NCBI RefSeq assembly: GCF_000711695.1
Contig: NW_013546942.1
Location: 1 to 64,000 of the forward strand
Length of the DNA stretch: 64,000 nucleotides
Reading direction: 5' to 3'
From: Tilletiaria anomala UBC 951
Lineage: Eukaryota > Basidiomycota > Exobasidiomycetes > Georgefischeriales > Tilletiariaceae
This document shows, piece by piece, positions 9,614 to 22,871 of this stretch; position 1 is the stretch's first letter, and each line of letters begins with the position of its first letter. Both the position numbers and the translations under genes were made by a program. The notes below the pieces were generated by a model. It did not search any database, had not been told where the DNA came from, and worked only from the letters and a program-made list of their open reading frames with translations.

Positions 9614-11732
9614 TTATAATGCAGGCTGAGGCGGTAAATGTGACTTTCGTTGCGGGTCATCCTTAAAGCGATGGTGTCCCTCGGAAAGCGAGTGGATCAT
9701 ATCCAACTCGTGATGGATCGCACTGAGCAGATCCGAACGCAGTCTGAACTCTTGTTCCTGATGTAAGGCTTGCGCATCCCAGTTACCAGATGACGGGGGG
9801 TGCTGCTGCTGCTGCTCCAATTGCAACGACTGCTGTTTTTTGTGGTGCTGCCTGGTGTGCAAGCTTTCACAGATGCGGCCGAGCTTCTCCAATGCGTGCA
9901 CACAGTGTTGTTGGACGAGCTTTTCATGCATTCGCGAGGTGCTCAGCTGATCGCTGACATTGCGGAGCTCGGATTCGAGGTAGGCCGAGTGACGGATAAT
10001 GGCGTCGATACGGTCTGACAGATCTTCGATTCGCATGTCGGTGCGATGGGACTGCTTGTAGTGCAAGCCAGCTGGCGCGCCAGCAGGTGGAGAGCTTGCA
10101 GCAACCAGCCCTGAGCGCGGCGCTCCACCACTATAGTCGTGAGCGGTGTAATATGGGTATCCTCGGTGCGACTCGCTGCGATGGTGGTTGTCTAGGCACG
10201 GGCGCTGTTCGAGTGCAGGCATCAAAAAGTTGGCAGCTACAGATCCGGCATCGTCTGTATATCCGCTACTTCCAAAGCTGCCTTCGGCAGTTGCAGGGTG
10301 GACTGCAAGGGTGGGAGCACCCTGGATATCTCCAGGAGCCCGCACTTTGCTCTCTTGAACAGCAGGGACAGGATTGACGCGGAAGTTTTCGACAGGTGAA
10401 TCGGGTGAGTCCTCTCGGGTGATTTGGGATAGCTGCCTTTGCTGCCGTGAGCCCCTTCGCTTGATCCGGCTCAACAACTGCACCTCACCGCGTCGAAAGC
10501 TCGGGTGTCGGAATTCCCAAACCTGGCCTGCACTCTCTTCCGGTGATATTGACGCTGCGGGAGTGACCTTGTGAAAGCCGTATATGTTGAGCTGCCGGAC
10601 AAAGGACTGCCAATTGGCATGCTTGAAGTAGGTGGGCAGTACGATGCGGGAAAATTCAGTCGGGCTGGACACGCGGAACGCTGTACCGCTCGCCACCCAT
10701 TGGATCATATGCTGAATCTGCTCATCTTTAAGAATCCTGCAGGGGAAATGGGTCAGATTCCAAATGAAGAACGGCGTGGAGTGCATTAACCCAGCGAACT
10801 CACGTATAAAGCTTGCACACAAAACTCGGCTGCTGCTTGCTGCCAGTGCCTGAGCCCGAGCCTGGAACACCGGCGAGCGACGGGTGCATCGGCGGCTGAC
10901 CGAATGTATCATACTGAACCCCTGACAGAGGAGTCACCGTCTCGCCGGCTTGCTGCGACAGACCACTGGAGACAGGTCTGGCCTCGTCATGGTCTGAATC
11001 GGTGGATGTAGATGCGATTTGACGGTCATCGCCGCGTATACCAGGCAACTTGGCGGTGGCAATGGATGGGATGCGTCGCTCAAACGAAGGACCTGCTGAT
11101 TGAGCGTGACCAGCGGGTGGCGAATGCCTTGAGGCAAAATTGGGCGGTGGCGGCGGAAAGCCTCCGTATGGTGGTAGATGGGGAGTTTGCGTTTGCCAAT
11201 ACGGACGTTCCTGTGGCAGGGTAATGGACCGAGGTCTGTCATACGACGGTAGGAAACCGAGGCCGGCTGCCGACTCTGAAGTGCCGGCTGGTCCCCTTCC
11301 CGGATGTGCGCCGAGCCGCTGGGAAGAGTCCCAAGCTGACAGGCGCCTCCCGACAAAGCCAGTTGGGTGAACTGTGGTGTTGGGAATGTCACAGGTGCCT
11401 TTGTTAGCACCATGGTGAATTGTCTCGCCCAGGACGGATCCAAGTCCCGGCAATCCCTTCCATGGTTGGGAGAACGAAGAACGGAGACGCGGCTCCTGAA
11501 GCTGTTCACCTCGCTCAAGTCTGAACAGAACAGGCGAGCGTTGGGCAGGCGAGGGTCGTACAAAAAGCTCTGGCGTGGGACCCTTGCGTTTTCTCGACAT
11601 TGTACCAAGCTCTGTTGCTTTTGATGGCGTTTGTCTGATCATGGTGGACGCTTCGCCGTTCGCTGATGAGCGCTCTGCTGAGATCAGTTGCTGGTTGGTT
11701 GACTGAGGGAGAGCGGTCGCCTGCTTGGCCAT
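9614..11732 (-). CDS. HSF-type DNA-binding transcription factor
   Basis: Exons complement 10804..11732 and 9614..10736 give 683 residues. The intron at 10737-10803 falls inside the DNA-binding domain, which starts FVCKLYTILKDEQIQHMIQW and continues through EFSRIVLPTYFKHANWQSF and VRQLNIYGFHKV. This is the winged helix-turn-helix of heat-shock factors, with the recognition helix SFVRQLN. After it come a basic segment (RIKRRGSRQQRQ), a disordered region, and a helical region around MRIEDLSDRIDAIIRHSAY that could be a coiled coil. A short polyglutamine/His stretch lies near 9797-9840. About 290 disordered residues precede the domain. Whether it is the stress HSF1 itself or an Sfl1-like relative cannot be decided here. 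The start is the first ATG in frame; one at about 11599 is an alternative. Confidence 0.85.
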
Positions 11733-14700
11733 CGCACCCCGTCCCGCCCAGCCTTTTGCGGACAAGGACGCTATGCGAGCAGAGCCTGACACACTTCGTG
11801 TGTCAATTGTGACGGGGCGCTGCTTTAGGAACTGGTTCGCTGGGAAGTGTAGCCACGGACATCCGCAGTCAGGCAAGAAAATTGGAAATGGCAAAATACT
11901 TGATATCAGGACAAAGTCAGTGACATTGCTTGCCGCCTTGTGTGGCGTCTAGGAAGCATCGGGGAAGAAACGAGCGGGGCCGTGTCTGATGTTTATCAAT
12001 GATGGAAAGAGCATTGCCAACCGACGGTAGCCGTCATAATGGGCGCTTGACCGTCTTAATATTTAATAGCTTGATGCTTGATTATGAGCTTGCAGAGAGG
12101 ACACCTGCGGTCGAACTGCGTTGCCAGAAAGAGCAAGGAGCGTCCGGCCCATGGGCTCACCCTGAAGAGTCCAAGCAAATACACTGCACCGTGGGGGTTA
12201 CAGAGGTGCAATCAACTGCGCACGAATAGCGCTGGAAAGACTGAGACTTTGCAAGCCGTTGATTGAATCTCGTTTGCAGTCGATAGATGATCCGGGGGAG
12301 CACTTTTGTTGCGTACCAAAAGCTATGGAAAGAGTGCGACGAGGACTGGGAGCACGCAGCACTTTGTCTGGAGGTCTAAAGTCCGATTGTCTGGAGCAGC
12401 CTGAAGCCTGGAGGAAAATCGGCCATGGAGAGTAGTAGCTTCAGTTCGTGTTGTAGCGATGGAGGTGATTTCGATAGCCAGTGTTGTTACAGTGTGAGCC
12501 AGAGGGCAGATTCCTCCTGTAGACATCGAGGACGAACAAGTTGAGGGATCAAGGTAAGTTCAAACACTTGTGGGTTCGGCTCTTACAGGCTATAGCCATC
12601 TGCTCTGTCACCAGCCAGGTCAAAGAGTAAGATACCTGTTTCCATTAGCGATTATCTGAAACATTGGAGACGAGTGGCCAGCCCGAATTTCCCAGACTCT
12701 CAAACTGCTACCAAGCTTCAAGAATCACATCGCGCTTGGTACCTTCGGCACGTTGGCGTCTTACCAGAAATTGAAATGCTGCGTCTTGCAACAGGGAAAT
12801 TAGAGCCGAAGTGCAGCCTGGTGCAGCCGCGAGTGCTGTGCGAGTGACAGTGCGGCGTCGGCATCGTTCTCATTGCTCATGGCTCACAGAAGCAGCCTCA
12901 CTGCCTCCAACAGGTGGCGGTTGAGCGTGAGCTGTTCCCTCCCTGTGTGCCATTGTGAGCTTGACTACATATTAAGCGCTTCCCCTCGACAGTTTTGTGT
13001 AACGTGGTGGGGCCAGATCTTGTCAACGAAAAGCCGAAAGGCGAGAAAAATGCGATTGCGCATCCGTGCCACTTACCGGGTTGGTAGGTAACATAGGCGT
13101 TGCAAGCGAGATCCCCAGCCCTGGTTCCTTTTCCGTGGGAATGGGACTTTTCGGTCATCTGCACCGATACGTACAAACGAAAAGTGGATCCGCTTTTCGT
13201 AGTTTCAATTTTTTATTTTTTTTATTTACAAAATTTAACAACACGTGACGCCGGAGCAGCATTTGCTGTCAAATCAACCAAAAGCGACTATACTCCGCAA
13301 GGAACGGTTTGTCGCGTTCGGGTCTTCGCGCGAAACACAAGTTTCCAAGCTTTCTTCTGTAATTTACGTGCTAAATATTTGAGTAGGTGGCATCTCCCGG
13401 CATTCGGCACTCTGGCAATACACCTGCAACTTCATACCTGCCACAGCCAGTCAGCCACCACCAACTGGCAAGTACTGCTTAAAATTGGTTAGGCAAGTCT
13501 TTGACAGATATAACCTGCCCCCAGAACTATTTTATTATTTGCTGCACACCATATACTGCATATAATACTGAATTCGGGCGACGGATCTGCTCTTTTGGAT
13601 CAGTGTTCATCCAGACTCTCAGCGGGCTATTCCAGTGTTTTCAGCGGCTCGGGCCGTCCACGGTCCTGCGTTGAGCGTTCTGCAATCTTATAATTAGTAA
13701 ATCAACGTGCTTCACTGCGTCTAAGCGTCCATATTCTCTTGGGGAAAGTGCCATCGCAACTGCTGGGATGAAGCAATATGCATTTTGTCTACGCTTACCA
13801 TGGGTTATTTCAAAGGTGACGGTGGCGGTGAACAGTGAAACGTGAATCCTGCTGCTTGCTGGCTGACGTGGTCTAGTTAATCTCAGTGAATTTTTGGGTC
13901 TCCGCTTCTCGGGTGGCTCTGAGACAGTCTGGGCGAATGTGTATAATGTGTGCCTGTGTGCAGCTGAGAGGGGCCAATACCTGCACCGCAGGGTCCAGTC
14001 TCGTCACACGTCCAAATCCCTTCGCTAACTGCTTCCCCGCTTCAAACTTGTCAGAACTTGCGAATTGAAAACATCTGCGAGAAGGTCTGGCCCACTGTCC
14101 AGTGCCTGCAATTTACACCATATACACGTAAATGTACATACATCGAGACAGTCGATGAGATGAAGAGACAAATTCACGATGAGGCAACCGGTGCGGGCCC
14201 CTTGGACCCTTGTCTCCAATTACAGGTTTGGCCCCACAAGTGCGCTGCTCCAAGTGAGCACAGAACCTTCTCCATTTCTGCTACTTTCCTCAGCTGATGA
14301 AATTCTCATGAAATCTGCCAGTCTGAAATTTGGAGCATCTGAATGTTTAATGTCTGGAAGCTGAAAGGTACCTTTCTCACTCGCGTGCAACTATGTATTT
14401 ATTTCACAAGCTTTCCAGACCCCACCTTGTAGGACACAGGTTTCAGATTTCGCATGAAGTGTTTCACAGGATACGACGACCTTTTGAATCCCGACTTTCT
14501 TGGATCAGGAAGCACGTCGACGTAGATCGACTTTCGACGCTCAAGACTTGAGAGCTGTCTCCGGTCTCGACGGGATTCTGAATAAAACCTACGTATCTCG
14601 ATTCTCGACCGACAGGCCCGATGCAGGCTGGTCTTTTATCGCTGGGTACATACAGACTGGCATTTATTTTACGGTTGTGTATGTACATCTTACAGATCGA

Positions 14701-16844
14701 CGCTTCCGTTTCATCATTGAGCCTTGGGCATCAAATTGCAGACCTGGCATTGGCAACACATACTGTGAATATTGAAGGTCATAATCCTGAATTCGCATCA
14801 AGGTTGCGCGAATTGTTAACATTACAAGTCCATCGAGACTCGAACTTTCTGAAAGGGGCTTGGCTGTATATAGTATTTTACATCGTCATGGGCACATTGA
14901 ATATTTGAGTCTCTTGTAAATATCCGCGGAACGCATTGACCATGCTCAATCACATTCAGAATGCTCCTACTGCGACGTACTGGATTGCCTCGTGCAATTG
15001 AGTTGCGAGATGCAAATGTGCCAATTCGATTTGCGTCCTACTGCAACCTGTTCTTGCTTGTAGTGGCAACAAAACGCGTACGAGCTATGTACATACTACA
15101 TTCCTCTATGCAGCTGGTGGCAGGCGGGAATGATGGAATCCGGCACAAGCCTGCAGAAGCCGGCTATGTGGGACCGATTGCAAAAAAGCACTCACGGTTC
15201 TTGAGGTATCTCGACCTAGCGCAATTTTCGAATTTCATCTACTTCATGTATCCTATGTCTAATGTCTCACACATACTAATATATGATTCTTCTGTCAGCA
15301 CTTCGCTGTAACAGGACTACGTACTGTAGAACACTTTCTACCCCTGCAACTGATTGTGAAATGGTATGGTCATTCTCACGTGGCAAGTGCAGCGTGAGCA
15401 GCGTTGGTTACGCGGCGTATCACGTTCCAGGCTTAGCCTGCGCCAGCGCAAGATTCTCTGTTTCGTTTTCAATATGAAACAAGATTGATTACGTTGGTCG
15501 TTGATCTTTTCCCCATGTTACAATCTTAGTATTCTTTAATATTCAATATTGATTTAAAAAGGAAATGGTTGTCAGTGAGTGCAGCACGAGACTGGAGGAC
15601 CTCGAAGGCGGATGCTCTGCGGTCTGCGATAGTGCGAATGCATGTGGAGCGGGTCAGCAGGGATATGCTGTGGTGGAGGCTCTGCTCTTGCATAGAACAT
15701 TCAGCCTTATGTGGATTTGTGTATTCTGAAACTGGATCCACAATTGCAATTCGAGCATTGTTCCTGTCCTGATCGTGATTCGCGGCTGACCGCTGGGTTC
15801 AATGTTTTCTGTCGTGAGTGCTGCGTGTTGCGACAGTTGTGATCTATTGCAACAGCATTGCGATCTGTTGCAACTTGCAGGAGCCTGCGGGTCGCCAGAC
15901 CTAATTGTAATCCCAATATTATAATAACATGATCTTGTCCGCCAATACACCATTGGCGTTAGCCGTGTCACCTTTCAGAAGCTCGGCGTTCAACACCGTA
16001 GACAGTTCACCGCCCAAGGAAAGCCTGGTCACCCTTATTTCGCCGATTGATGCGCAGCTCTCTTCCGTCTGGCGACGGACTAGTTCAAGGCTTCAACTTT
16101 TCATCGAGATTCGTTGTGACGTGAGCAGCGATTAAGCGGTGAGCGTCAGCGGTACGCGCTGCTGCCCTGCGCTACGCCTTGTGCTTGAACAGCGTGTGTG
16201 TTCCATCCTCCATGATGACATCGCCTCGAGCTAGCGCAGACACTGCTTTAAGCCTTCCAGATCTAATTCGAGTCAGAAACCGTCAGAACAAGATATTAAC
16301 GGACCGATAAAGGCGGATCAAGGATCAATGAATGCATGACGCGCATGACGCATCGTGGCCTCGACAAAGGTTTGGGGAAGAAGCTAGTTCGGGTCTCCTC
16401 ATCAGACTCGCATCAGTGCACAGATCTCAGTTGCGCAAGGTGCGGATGCACGTTCTGCGTAGTCTGGATAACTTGAACCATATAATTAGTCCTCCCGCAC
16501 CCTGCAGGCGGAAGCAGGACCTTTGCAAGTTGTAGCAAGTACCTTGGATGTGTACGGGCTGGGCCCCTGCCAAGAGTGGAAATTAAGGCGAGCGAATGTC
16601 CATGAGTGCATAGTTGGTCGACGTTCTACTAATTTCCTTTCTCGAGTCTCGACTGGACCAACCAATAGAGGTATTCGATTGATGGATGTATTTTTAAGTG
16701 GCATTGCGGTGAGCCATATGCTGTCGCTTGCCGTCGTCGACCTCAGATGGGTGGTTTTGCATGATGGATCAAGAAGTTGTGCGGAAGATGCGAAATCCTT
16801 CTCACGGGCACTCGCCTCTTGAGTCGTCCGTATTGAAGGTCAAC
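11733..16844. other. 5.1-kb gene-poor region with AT-rich blocks
   Basis: No frame here shows a recognisable domain or a sustained coding signal, and the longest frames are about 130 residues with no family features. Base composition shifts: several stretches (around 13190-13240, 13500-13580, 14640-14910, 15480-15560) are clearly AT-rich compared with the genes on either side, including a near-pure A/T run at about 13205-13240. I see no terminal repeats, transposase frame, or tandem array. It contains the promoters of the HSF gene (left) and the DUF1279-like gene (right). Confidence 0.6.
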
Positions 16845-17701
16845 ATGCTGCCGGTTCTCGCGTGGCAATGGCAGACATACGGAAGACTTCGAAACCGGGT
16901 ATATAGCACCTCTTCAGTAGGAAAAGCAGCCAGTGAAGCGGAACTGCGAGGCTTCGTGGCGGTAAAGCAGAGGCCTTTCATCCATCTAACCACCTTCGGC
17001 CTCATCCACGTGGGCCTGGCATGGGCCTTGGTTCCACCTGTTTACTTTGTTTTGCACCAGACAGGCCTCACAACCACCTTGCTAGCGGGTCCTCAAGCAG
17101 CATACATTCTTTCCAGGCCAGTACCTGACTGGATTCCCATTTTGGGCTGGAACAGGGGGAAAGAGAGCTTGGCTACTGACGGCGACGCAGAGGTTCAGAA
17201 GGTGCGAAAGAAGTCCAAGCAGCGAACGGTCGAAGATTGCCTAGGAGCTGCTGCACGCGCCAGTGTCTCTGTAGGGTGGGCAGGCGGAAAAGCTGTGTAC
17301 GGCGGCGGTCGCTCTATCGGTCAGAAGCTTACGGGCAAGGACGACATGAACGAAGGGCTCAAAGCTGCCAGTGCCGGGCTCCAACAGGCGAGGGATGGAG
17401 AAGCTGAGATCGCGAACGACCCTGACGCAAGTAGTAACGTCCGCAAATGGGCTGGAGATGCATGGAAAGGGTCAATTGCAAAGCATGCGAATGACCTCGA
17501 GTTTGGACAAATTAGAGATGCTGTCGCAGCATGGCTACTTGTCAAGGTACGTGGTGTGCAACGCTTGAAGATCCCGTGTACAGTAGTAACATCCAGCACC
17601 TTCCCCGCCAGGCGTTGCTGCCTGTTCGATTGCCACTCGCCGCCTGGCTCACACCAAAGACAGTAAGGATATTGCGGCGTTTGTTCACGTACGGTGCGTA
17701 A
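16845..17701 (+). CDS. DUF1279/FAM210-like mitochondrial membrane protein
   Basis: Exons 16845..17546 and 17612..17701 give 263 residues. A mitochondrial-type N-terminus (MLPVLAWQWQTYGRLRNRVY) leads to a membrane-like segment HLTTFGLIHVGLAWALVPPV. A charged middle region follows, then DAVAAWLLVKALLPVRLPLAAWLTPKTVR, which fits the C-terminal membrane block of DUF1279 proteins (shown here for description only, across the intron). The family is mitochondrial and poorly characterised. The earlier in-frame ATG near 16762 would add 28 residues that hide the presequence, so I preferred 16845. The family assignment is an inference from pattern. Confidence 0.5.
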
Positions 17702-17733
17702 GAAGCAGAATAGGAATATTTGAATTGGCTCGC

Positions 17734-20700
17734 CTATGATGAGGGGACAAAGATGGAGCGAGCAACGACGTTATCCGCCCAAGAACCATTGGTGCGATCG
17801 AATTGAAGGACAAACTTGAATGATCGCTGCTCTCCCGGCCGAAGGAAAATGTTGTTCATCGGCCGGCCCGACTTGGTGTCCGCAAACCAGCCAATGACAC
17901 CCTCTGGGTGCTCAAGGGACAAGAATGCAGCAACGCCGGAGCCTGCCGCCTTGACATCGAAGACCTGTGAGCCATCTGCAGACGCACTTCCATTCTTGGA
18001 CACTTGCACTTGTGGATCTTGAAGAGGAGCGTTTGCGACCGAGTGTGCGAATGGCCAGAAATGCTCATTCGTGAATGGCGAGCCATCACTGCGTGTACCG
18101 TTGAGTTGGAGGTGGAGGTAGGCGTTGTCGGCCGACGCCTCGGCAGGCAGAATATTCTGCGCGCCTGTGGCACTGTATATCGCGGTGGCATTGATCCCAC
18201 TCACAGAGAAAGAGGTCGAGTTGCCACCAAGGTTCTTGCCACTGTAGTCGTACCATATCCAGGCTGCGGTACCATTCACGAGGCCAAAGTCGTCCGAGAG
18301 CGCGTAGATCGTAAGCGTCTCATTCTGCGGCGCGTACATTGGATAACCGACGACGTGATCTTGGTAACGCGCCGCCATGAAATGCATGACCTTCCATCGG
18401 CCACCCCACTCGATGCTCCCCCAGTCGGAACCTTGCCAGATCGAGTTGAGCTGCCAGTACGCGACGCCGAGGTTGTTCTCCGGTCTGCTGGCGCCGAGTC
18501 GGTAGTACAGGATTTGCTGGCCGGTGAGCATAGCCTGGTACTGCTGTGTGGCATACGACCAGGCCGCGAGATTGGCGCGGAGGTTGCCTGTCGCGTTCAC
18601 TGCGGGCGTCTTGAAGTACATTTTGGCGCCGTCAGTCATCTGATTCTGTCCGTCGTCAGCGGGGAAGGGGTAGGTCAAGTTACCGGCTGGCGAGTGTTTG
18701 TCATGAGCTCGCATAACCGTACTGTTAAATGTGTAATCGTTGGGCGAGACGACTACATTGTCAATGGTGTAGATCGAAGGCATGGAGTGCATGCCGAATT
18801 CATTTACGAAACTGGAAGAATAGACAGCGTCACTCTATCAGCATTTGCCGGGCATACCTTGCTCTCACTCACCGAGAGATAGGGTAGGTGTCGAGATCCA
18901 ATGCATGTACTGCGCTGTACAGGTAGTGTTCTGCGTCCCCGTATAATTCTCCCGGTGTGGCATTGCGGTAGCGCGGGACGTATGGATCGAGAGAGATGTA
19001 ACCTGCACCTGTACTGGACGGAAGGTACGAGAGTGACCTGGAGTTTTGGCGAACAGAGTTCAGGATGACATCGTCGAAGAGGTAATCGTACTGGTTAGCA
19101 TAGACTGTCCCATTGGGTAAGGTCTCCTTGACGGCGAGCATCATGTTTTCTCCCTCCTACAGAGCGTCAAAGAATGGGCATCAGCAAACGCGCCGTCCAA
19201 ATGCTGACGGATCGTGCACTCACGTTGTTACCAGCCCAGTGTGTCATGGACGGATGGCGATTGAGGTTCCTGACATTCTGCTTGACCTCCTCCCTGATCG
19301 TCCCAATCATGGCGTCGTATGTCGGGTACGCTGCGGCGCAAGCAAAGGTGGTCTCGCTCCACGTGAGGATGCCCATCTCGTCCGCGAGATCATAGAATTG
19401 CGCTGGCTGGTACGTACCGCCGCCCCAGACCCGGAGAAGGTTCTGCCCGGCGGCGATGGCGCTGCTGATGGTGTGGCTCAGCACATCGCCCGAGATGCGG
19501 GGGAGGAACACGTCGGCGGGAATTATGTTCACGCCTTGTGCTGCAGATGCAACAGAGCAGGGGTATGAGCGTGCGAAAGATGCAGTGTGAAACGTGTCAT
19601 TGGAAGGAACGTACTGTAGATACGCTGGCCGTTGAGTTCAATATGCCAGTAGTTTCCGGGACGGGTACCCTTGGCGACGTCTTCGTCCGAGACAGGTTCC
19701 TGATTGACGAGAACAGTCCTGAAGCCGGTCCGCTTCGTCCAGACTGCATCTGCAAGTCTGAGCTGCAGGTCATACAGCTTGGGTTCACCAAATGTCTTTG
19801 GCCACCACAGCTGCGGCGCGTCCGTCCCATTGCTGAGTACCTCGAAGCTCGCGCTGAGCACGTCGTTGTAGCCGGCCTGCACGGGCGCGCTCAGCTGCAG
19901 CTCCGACGCGCCGTGCGGCGTGCCGACCAAGGCGAGAGACATAGTCGCATTAGGAATCGCTCTGGCTGACCAGAGAGAGTGTGTCACGTTGACCACCCAC
20001 GGCGCCGTCTGGTCCGGTGGCAGGTTGTTGACTTGACCCTTGCGTGTGATGTCGATCGATGTGCCCTGCACGAATAGATTCAAGGACTTGCCGACGATCG
20101 AGGTTCGGCGTATTGAGGTGCTGCTTAAGCTGGCCACGTTTGTGTCTGCCTCTGATCCAGATCCATCTGTAGCTGCAGCGCTTTCCGCAGACGGCGCGTT
20201 ACTAAGCGCGATGAGCCATGCAGGCTTGTGCGCACCGGTGGGAACGTAAGCTGGGCCCCAGTCCCACCCAAAGTCGCTTGACGCTTTGCGGATAAAGTTG
20301 CGGAATGGGTACTCGTAGTCGTCGATGACTGGTGCCATAGGACTGGTCAGCTGCGTTGGGTAGTACGGCTCGTTCCTGCTTTGCCTTTCCGCATAATCTG
20401 CCGCAGAGGAGAACGTCAGCGTGAGGTTCTCGTTGGCCCCAGCCCTTGCCTTTGAGCTGGCAGTGGAGCTGGACATGGAGCCGAGTAAAGGGGTAAGCAC
20501 ATCGGTGACATTGAAGACCCATTCTCGGAACATGTTGCTGGTGTTCCCGACATTTTTACCGCCCAGCGCGACGTTCGCGACCGTGTCGAGGCCTTGAAAG
20601 TACAGTAGATAGTCCGAATAGGACGTGCCTGACGCGTTGGATGCGACTCGGCTAAGCAGAGGTGAGAGATTGGCTGTGTACGTCCAGGTATCATCGATGA

Positions 20701-21376
20701 TCCATCGCGAGGTCCCCTCATTCAATCCGACTGCTTGGCGGATACGTCGTCGCAACGAGCCTTCAGTCAGCGTGAGCCACGTTCATGATACTTTTGCCCA
20801 AGGGCTTGACTCACTGTTAGGGTCATCGATGACGCCAGCTTCGATAAGGTCAAGATGTACGACGCTCGGGAACCTGGCTGAAACCTGCACGCTGCCATTC
20901 TGATTGGACAACCACCACTGCAGCGATGCCTGAACACCATACGCCTCCTTTCCTCCTTGAGAGTTGGTCCCTTTGCCAAAACCGATCGTGCCGTTCGACG
21001 GGACTTGCAGCGGGAAGGGAAGGTCGACGGAGTGGGAGATCGAACTGCCCAGCGTCCAAATGCCAGAGGCTGGGGCATGAATATTGGGCTCTTGTGCAAC
21101 GTATGCTGCGGAGCTGCTAGCGGAGTCGGAGCGGCTGGCTGCTTCTGCGGCGAGATGGTCCGAGTCGGGAGCGAGGAAGGGGAAAGCATACGTTCTGCAC
21201 TGGGTTGGCGCAAGCTGTGCGGCGAGCAGGGTGCCATAGACGAGTGAAAAAGGGAGTATCGTTCTGAGGACATGCTTATGCAATGTTGCTGCCTGCCATT
21301 TTGTAGCAAATGGCGGTCTGGACGGCGTGTGAGATCGTGGTGATGTCACTCTGGTCAAGGTGGCGGCCGTTTCCAT
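17734..21376 (-). CDS. secreted beta-mannosidase, glycoside hydrolase family 2
   Basis: Exons complement 20815..21376, 19615..20730, 19224..19540, 18873..19156 and 17734..18811 give 1118 residues. The enzyme releases beta-linked mannose from the non-reducing ends of mannans and N-glycan cores. A hydrophobic stretch at about residues 40-60 (TILPFSLVYGTLLAAQLAP), after a short basic leader, is a probable signal peptide or anchor. Family landmarks in order are VIDDPNIGLNEGTSRW, WDWGPAYVPTG, GVNIIPADVF, LLRVWGGGTYQP, and the acid/base Glu in HWAGNNEGEN. The nucleophile Glu follows in FVNEFGMHSMPS, then YWQLNSIWQGSDWGSIEW. Numerous N-x-S/T sequons fit secretion. Both catalytic glutamates are intact, so it looks functional. 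Confidence 0.92.
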
Positions 21377-22860
21377 TTGAGGCCACACGGTTCCATTGAA
21401 GTCTGCAGACTATGCTAGCCGTGCCATGAAAGGACGAGGTTATGTACTGTCGACGAAGGCCGAAAGGGGAAAGAGCTGGCCGCGCGGAGGAGCTTTCATG
21501 GCTCTCATCAGCTAAACATAATGACAGGCCAGGTTCAAATCACACGGGAGGTGACGCGCCGTAGCCTGGTACACATGGTTTACCTGATGCGCCGCCAACA
21601 ATGCCAAGCAATGGGGCTCTCTCTCTCTCATTGCCCATTGCACGGCAAGCAATATTATTAACATTGCGACATAATATTTATTACAGGGAGGGTGACTGCT
21701 ATGAGCAATAGCGTCATCGGACACAGGCATCATCCACCGTCCCCATTATACTCACATCTCCAGACATTCATCGCAACCGCACGAGCTCTCAGGGGTTCCT
21801 AAAAGTCGGTCCATCAGGACGCGATCTGCAGCCGACACCTGCGATGAAAGGTGAGTCGACGGCCGGCACGCAAGTGATGAGCATGGTCAAGATCATGGTC
21901 TGCAAGTCCACTACATATCTTGAAGTGGTGAATCTGATTCGACGACCTCTAATGGACCTGGAACATGAGCCGACAAGACGTCATCATTGCGGAGGCCCTA
22001 AACTTTGTGGCGAGATATTACCTCCAAATTTTGAATCTTTCTGAATTCTGGGGACTGCTGTCTGCATACATGTATTTGATGGGCTGTGCCGCTGTTTCCG
22101 CGCTACATTTGGGAAAGCAGGGGCGAGGTTGGAAGGCGAGACAAGAATAAAATGCCGAGTTGCGCCAACTGCCGGATCTGCAGCCGTTTGAGAACCGGGT
22201 CAAGGCAGCTAAAACGCGGGCAGAGCTTAGCATGCCCCCTCCCACTTTTACGGTAGAGTGGGGAAAGTAAACGTGCTGCTGTATAACTGTAAAGTGCTCG
22301 CCTGCCATTCCTATCAACGGCTTGCCACTCCGTCTAGATTCATCCATCTTGAAATAAGCATGTCCTCTCCCCGTTACACACTCACTCTGGAGTCTCGTGG
22401 AGACCATATTGATCCCAGACTACCACAGGGAATGAATAAATGTTACTGCCGACGCAAACAAAACATGAATATGTACGGCAGCAGCAACGGTAAGTTGCAC
22501 ATGCTGATCCGCGCCCACCATCCAGCACGCGTGCCAAGCGCTCTCCGTCCTCCTTGAACCTTGCACTTGGGGCCTTTTCTTGCTGGACATAACTGTCGAC
22601 TATTTTAAAGGATGAGGCTATGATGTCACATATGGGCAACGTTTAATCCGATTTCCTTTTAGGACAAGCTCTTTCTGCAGCTCACCCCTTCTGAGTGTTA
22701 CATCATGTGTTCTTCGTTGACTCCGACTCGCGCTCCTCGTCAGCCGGAGCGACACAGCGGCCTATCCCCTTGCAGATGATGTCACTGCGCTCGCTAGCGC
22801 CGCTCCGATGGTGCAGCCGAGCCCCAAGCACCCACCGTACGGTTATCCTACGCACTCGGC
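21377..22860. other. intergenic between GH2 and GH28 loci
   Basis: About 1.5 kb contains the beta-mannosidase promoter and whatever remains of the 5' part of the GH28 locus. An ATG-initiated frame at about 22695-22937 precedes the GH28 homology but does not encode an obvious signal peptide. No other feature is recognised. Confidence 0.5.
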
Positions 22861-22871
22861 ATGCTGACGGC

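Noticed and set aside
18004-18882. 292-residue plus-strand frame opposite the beta-mannosidase
   Set aside because: It lies entirely antisense to conserved GH2 exons with intact catalytic motifs, so the minus strand is the coding one.
21480-21560. tRNA-like B-box resemblance (GGTTCAAATC)
   Set aside because: No A box at the right distance and no acceptor or anticodon stem could be folded.
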